The notes below the pieces were generated by a model. It did not search any database. It saw nothing but the letters and a program-made list of their open reading frames with translations, and had not been told where the DNA came from. This document shows, piece after piece, positions 24,746 through 26,837 of a DNA stretch of 26,837 nt. The translations under genes and the position numbers were made by a program. This stretch comes from an uncultured Alphaproteobacteria bacterium (GTDB lineage Bacteria; Pseudomonadota; Alphaproteobacteria; Rhizobiales; Pleomorphomonadaceae), in contig CALCDT010000299.1 of assembly GCA_937900425.1 (NCBI GenBank), positions 1 to 26,837 on the forward strand, read 5' to 3'. The number at the start of each line of letters is the position of its first letter. Position 1 is the stretch's first letter.

Positions 24746-26837
24746 ACGCGCCGCCCCTCGACCTTTCCGCCGCGGACGGCGCGGCGCTCTCCGCCCTCGC
24801 CGCCGCCACCGCCGACGCCACCGGCCGTGCCCTCGACTGGATCGAACGACCGGCCAACGCCGAGCGGGTCGCAGAGACCCGGCACGCCCTCGAAAAGGAG
24901 CTGCGACGCGGCCTCGTCGCCGCCCGCCGCCTCGCCGAGGCGGCCGGCCGGCCGATGGCCGTCGCCGTCTTCGGCGCGAGCCAGGTCGGCAAGTCGCACC
25001 TCATCTCCGTCCGGGCGCGCAAGGGCGACACCCTCCTCGCCCGTTTCGACGGCGTCGCCGAGCCGGTCAGCTACATCGACCGGATCAACCCCGACAAGGG
25101 AACGGAGGCGACCGGCCTCGTCACCCGCTTCACGGTCCACGGCGTCGCCAGCCCGCCCGGCTTTCCGGTCCACCTGCGCCTGCTCGGCCACGGCGACATC
25201 GTCAAGATCCTCGCCAACGCCTACTTCTTCGACGGCAGTCCGGCCCGCTACGAGACCTTTCCCGAGCGCGAAGAGATCCACGCCCATCTCGATCCCTATC
25301 GGGGCCTGTCCGGCCCGAAGGTCGCGAACGGGCTCACCGTCGAGGACGTCTGGGATCTCGAGGACTATTTCTCCGCCTATCTCGCCGAATCCGCGCTGAC
25401 CCGCAGCCTGCGCGCGGCCGGCTTCTGGCAGGTCGCGGCGGAGGTCGTGCCGCGCCTCGCCCCCGAACGGCTCGCCGGCCTGTTCGCCATCCTCTGGGGT
25501 CGTCACCAGCCGCTGACCGATCTCTATCTGAAGCTCGTCGACGGCCTCGCCCGCATCGGCTTCTGCGCGGAGGCCTTCGCGCCGCTGTCGGCGATCGACA
25601 CCGCCACGGGGGCCCAGTCGATCCTCGACGTCACCGCCCTCGAAAGGCTCGGCGAGCCGGCCGGCGAGCGCCTCGCCATCCGCAGCCCGGCCGGCGCCGA
25701 GACCGAACTCGCCCGTCCGGTGGTCACCGCCCTCACCGCCGAACTGCGCATCCTCCTCGACGAGAAGCCCTGGGACTTCTTCGACCACACCGACCTGCTC
25801 GACTTCCCAGGCTACCGCGGCCGCGGCCTCAAGAAAGGCGGCTCCGAGGACGACGGCCCGCGCGGCCTCGCCCGCGCCTTCGCCGATGCGCCGGCCACGA
25901 CGGTCGCCGAGCTGATGCTGCGCGGCAAGGTCGAATACCTGTTCCAGCGTTACGTCGCCGAGCAGGAGATCACGGCGATGCTGCTCTGCGTCAAGGAGAG
26001 CAACCTCGACGTCGTCCAGCTCCCGGACGTGATCGACCGCTGGGTCGCCGCCACCCACGGTTCGCGGCCGGCGGACCGGGTCGGCAAGCCGGTGCTGCTG
26101 CACTTCGTGCTGACCCGCTTCGACATGCATTTCGAGGAGAAGCGGTCCGACGACGCGCTCGGCCTCGGCGCCCGCTTCGAGGGGCGAATGAAAGCCTCGA
26201 TGCTGCAGCCCTTCGGCTCCACCCCGGACACCTGGGTCAAGAGCTGGACCCCCGGAACCCCCTTCCGCAACACCTTCCTGATGCGCAACCCGAACATCCA
26301 GAACCGCGCCGTCTTCGAGTTCGACGGGGCGCGGGAGGCGCGGGTCAAGCCCGATCAGGCCGACCTCCTCGCCCGCCTGCGCGCCGCCTTCCTCGGCACC
26401 GAGGCGGTCGCCACCCACGTCGCCGATCCCGGCCTCGCCTTCGACGAGATGATGCGGCTCAACGACGGCGGCGCCAGCCACATCGCCCGCTCGCTCGCCC
26501 CGGTCTGCAATCCGCGGATCAAGACCGAACAGGTCCGCTCCCGGCTCGACGCCCTGCGCCGGCGCATCGCCGACCTGCTGGTGCGCTTCCACGTCGCGAC
26601 CGACCTCGACAAGCGCCTCGCCGCCCGCCGTGCCGTCGCCCAACGCGTTCTCGCCGACCTCTATCTCACCGAGGCCGATCGCCGGCTCGGCGGCCTGATG
26701 CGGGCGATGATGATGGAGGCCGGGCAGATCGCCGATCATCTCTACGAAGCGGAGTTCCGCCCGTCGGAGGCGCCGCGCGAGGCGGCGGAGCCGACGCCGG
26801 TGTCCCGGGCAGCGCCGGCCGCGTCCCTGCGCGCCCG
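24742..26837 (+). CDS. srfC: SrfC-family P-loop GTPase-like protein (3' end outside window)
   Basis: The frame is open from ATG 24742, which overlaps the srfB stop (ATGA), to the window end, giving about 698 residues. Walker A/G1 is GASQVGKS (78-85). LLDFPGYRGRG around Asp354 is a G3/Walker B-type DxPG motif. VLTRFD (Thr458 to Asp461) resembles the G4 base-recognition motif. These spacings suggest a large dynamin-like or TRAFAC-type GTPase with long insertions; adenine nucleotide use is not excluded. Helical, arginine-rich sequence follows the G domain (RSRLDALRRRIADLLVRF, LMRAMMMEAGQIADHLYEAE). It is soluble, with no signal peptide. The final visible part is proline/alanine-rich. Family and position after srfB support SrfC; the C terminus is not seen. 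Confidence 0.85.
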   Translation, partial: MNAPPLDLSAADGAALSALAAATADATGRALDWIERPANAERVAETRHALEKELRRGLVAARRLAEAAGRPMAVAVFGASQVGKSHLISVRARKGDTLLARFDGVAEPVSYIDRINPDKGTEATGLVTRFTVHGVASPPGFPVHLRLLGHGDIVKILANAYFFDGSPARYETFPEREEIHAHLDPYRGLSGPKVANGLTVEDVWDLEDYFSAYLAESALTRSLRAAGFWQVAAEVVPRLAPERLAGLFAILWGRHQPLTDLYLKLVDGLARIGFCAEAFAPLSAIDTATGAQSILDVTALERLGEPAGERLAIRSPAGAETELARPVVTALTAELRILLDEKPWDFFDHTDLLDFPGYRGRGLKKGGSEDDGPRGLARAFADAPATTVAELMLRGKVEYLFQRYVAEQEITAMLLCVKESNLDVVQLPDVIDRWVAATHGSRPADRVGKPVLLHFVLTRFDMHFEEKRSDDALGLGARFEGRMKASMLQPFGSTPDTWVKSWTPGTPFRNTFLMRNPNIQNRAVFEFDGAREARVKPDQADLLARLRAAFLGTEAVATHVADPGLAFDEMMRLNDGGASHIARSLAPVCNPRIKTEQVRSRLDALRRRIADLLVRFHVATDLDKRLAARRAVAQRVLADLYLTEADRRLGGLMRAMMMEAGQIADHLYEAEFRPSEAPREAAEPTPVSRAAPAASLRA

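Noticed and set aside
24712..26739. 675-residue minus-strand frame
   Set aside because: It is antisense to the SrfC-like gene, which carries Walker A and a coupled start. No ribosome binding site or domain supports the minus frame.

Overview
The window is GC-rich chromosomal DNA, probably from a methylotrophic alphaproteobacterium of the order Hyphomicrobiales. Three observations support this. A formaldehyde-activating enzyme (fae) sits beside two genes of the tetrahydromethanopterin/methanofuran C1 pathway (a HisA-like barrel protein and an MfnF-like protein). A rhizobial ExoR is present. The order cinA-ispDF-dusB(nifR3)-ntrB-ntrC is typical of this group. The genus cannot be read from the sequence; a Pleomorphomonas/Methylobrevis-type organism is only a guess.

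Layout. (1) 1-2562, C1 block: the 3' end of fae with a strong terminator, then a HisA-like gene and an MfnF-like gene transcribed divergently. (2) 2563-3286, long leader without a recognisable gene, followed by exoR. (3) 4116-9826, conserved housekeeping and nitrogen block: ispDF-cinA on the minus strand, and dusB-ntrB-ntrC on the plus strand with an ATGA overlap between dusB and ntrB. (4) 9938-12789, two surface-polysaccharide-type genes with less extreme base composition: an alpha/beta-hydrolase fused to a methyltransferase-like domain, and a sulfotransferase-like protein. They lie where ntrY-ntrX would be expected. (5) 13073-16315, minus strand: an agmatinase-family gene, rplM-rpsI with a readable promoter and terminator, and mazG. 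(6) 16316-17607, about 1.3 kb with no convincing gene, then a small hypothetical gene with a good ribosome binding site. (7) 18327 to the window end: a tightly packed four-gene operon of two single-pass membrane proteins, a SrfB-like protein and a SrfC-like protein (incomplete at the window edge).

The operon in (7) is the best candidate for an under-described system. The first gene is a membrane-anchored trypsin-like protease. The second is a membrane protein ending in a YfaP/DUF2135-like beta-sandwich. Their N-terminal halves, on the cytoplasmic side, appear to share one domain. The third (SrfB family) carries the phosphate-1, phosphate-2 and adenosine motifs of the actin/Hsp70/sugar-kinase fold. 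The fourth (SrfC family) carries G1, G3 and G4-like motifs of a P-loop GTPase. Genes two to four are joined by ATGA stop/start overlaps. The arrangement suggests a nucleotide-driven cytoplasmic machine coupled across the inner membrane to a periplasmic protease and a binding domain. The name 'virulence factor' comes from Salmonella srfABC and probably misdescribes it in a methylotroph.

No tRNA, rRNA, insertion sequence, CRISPR array or replication origin was recognised.
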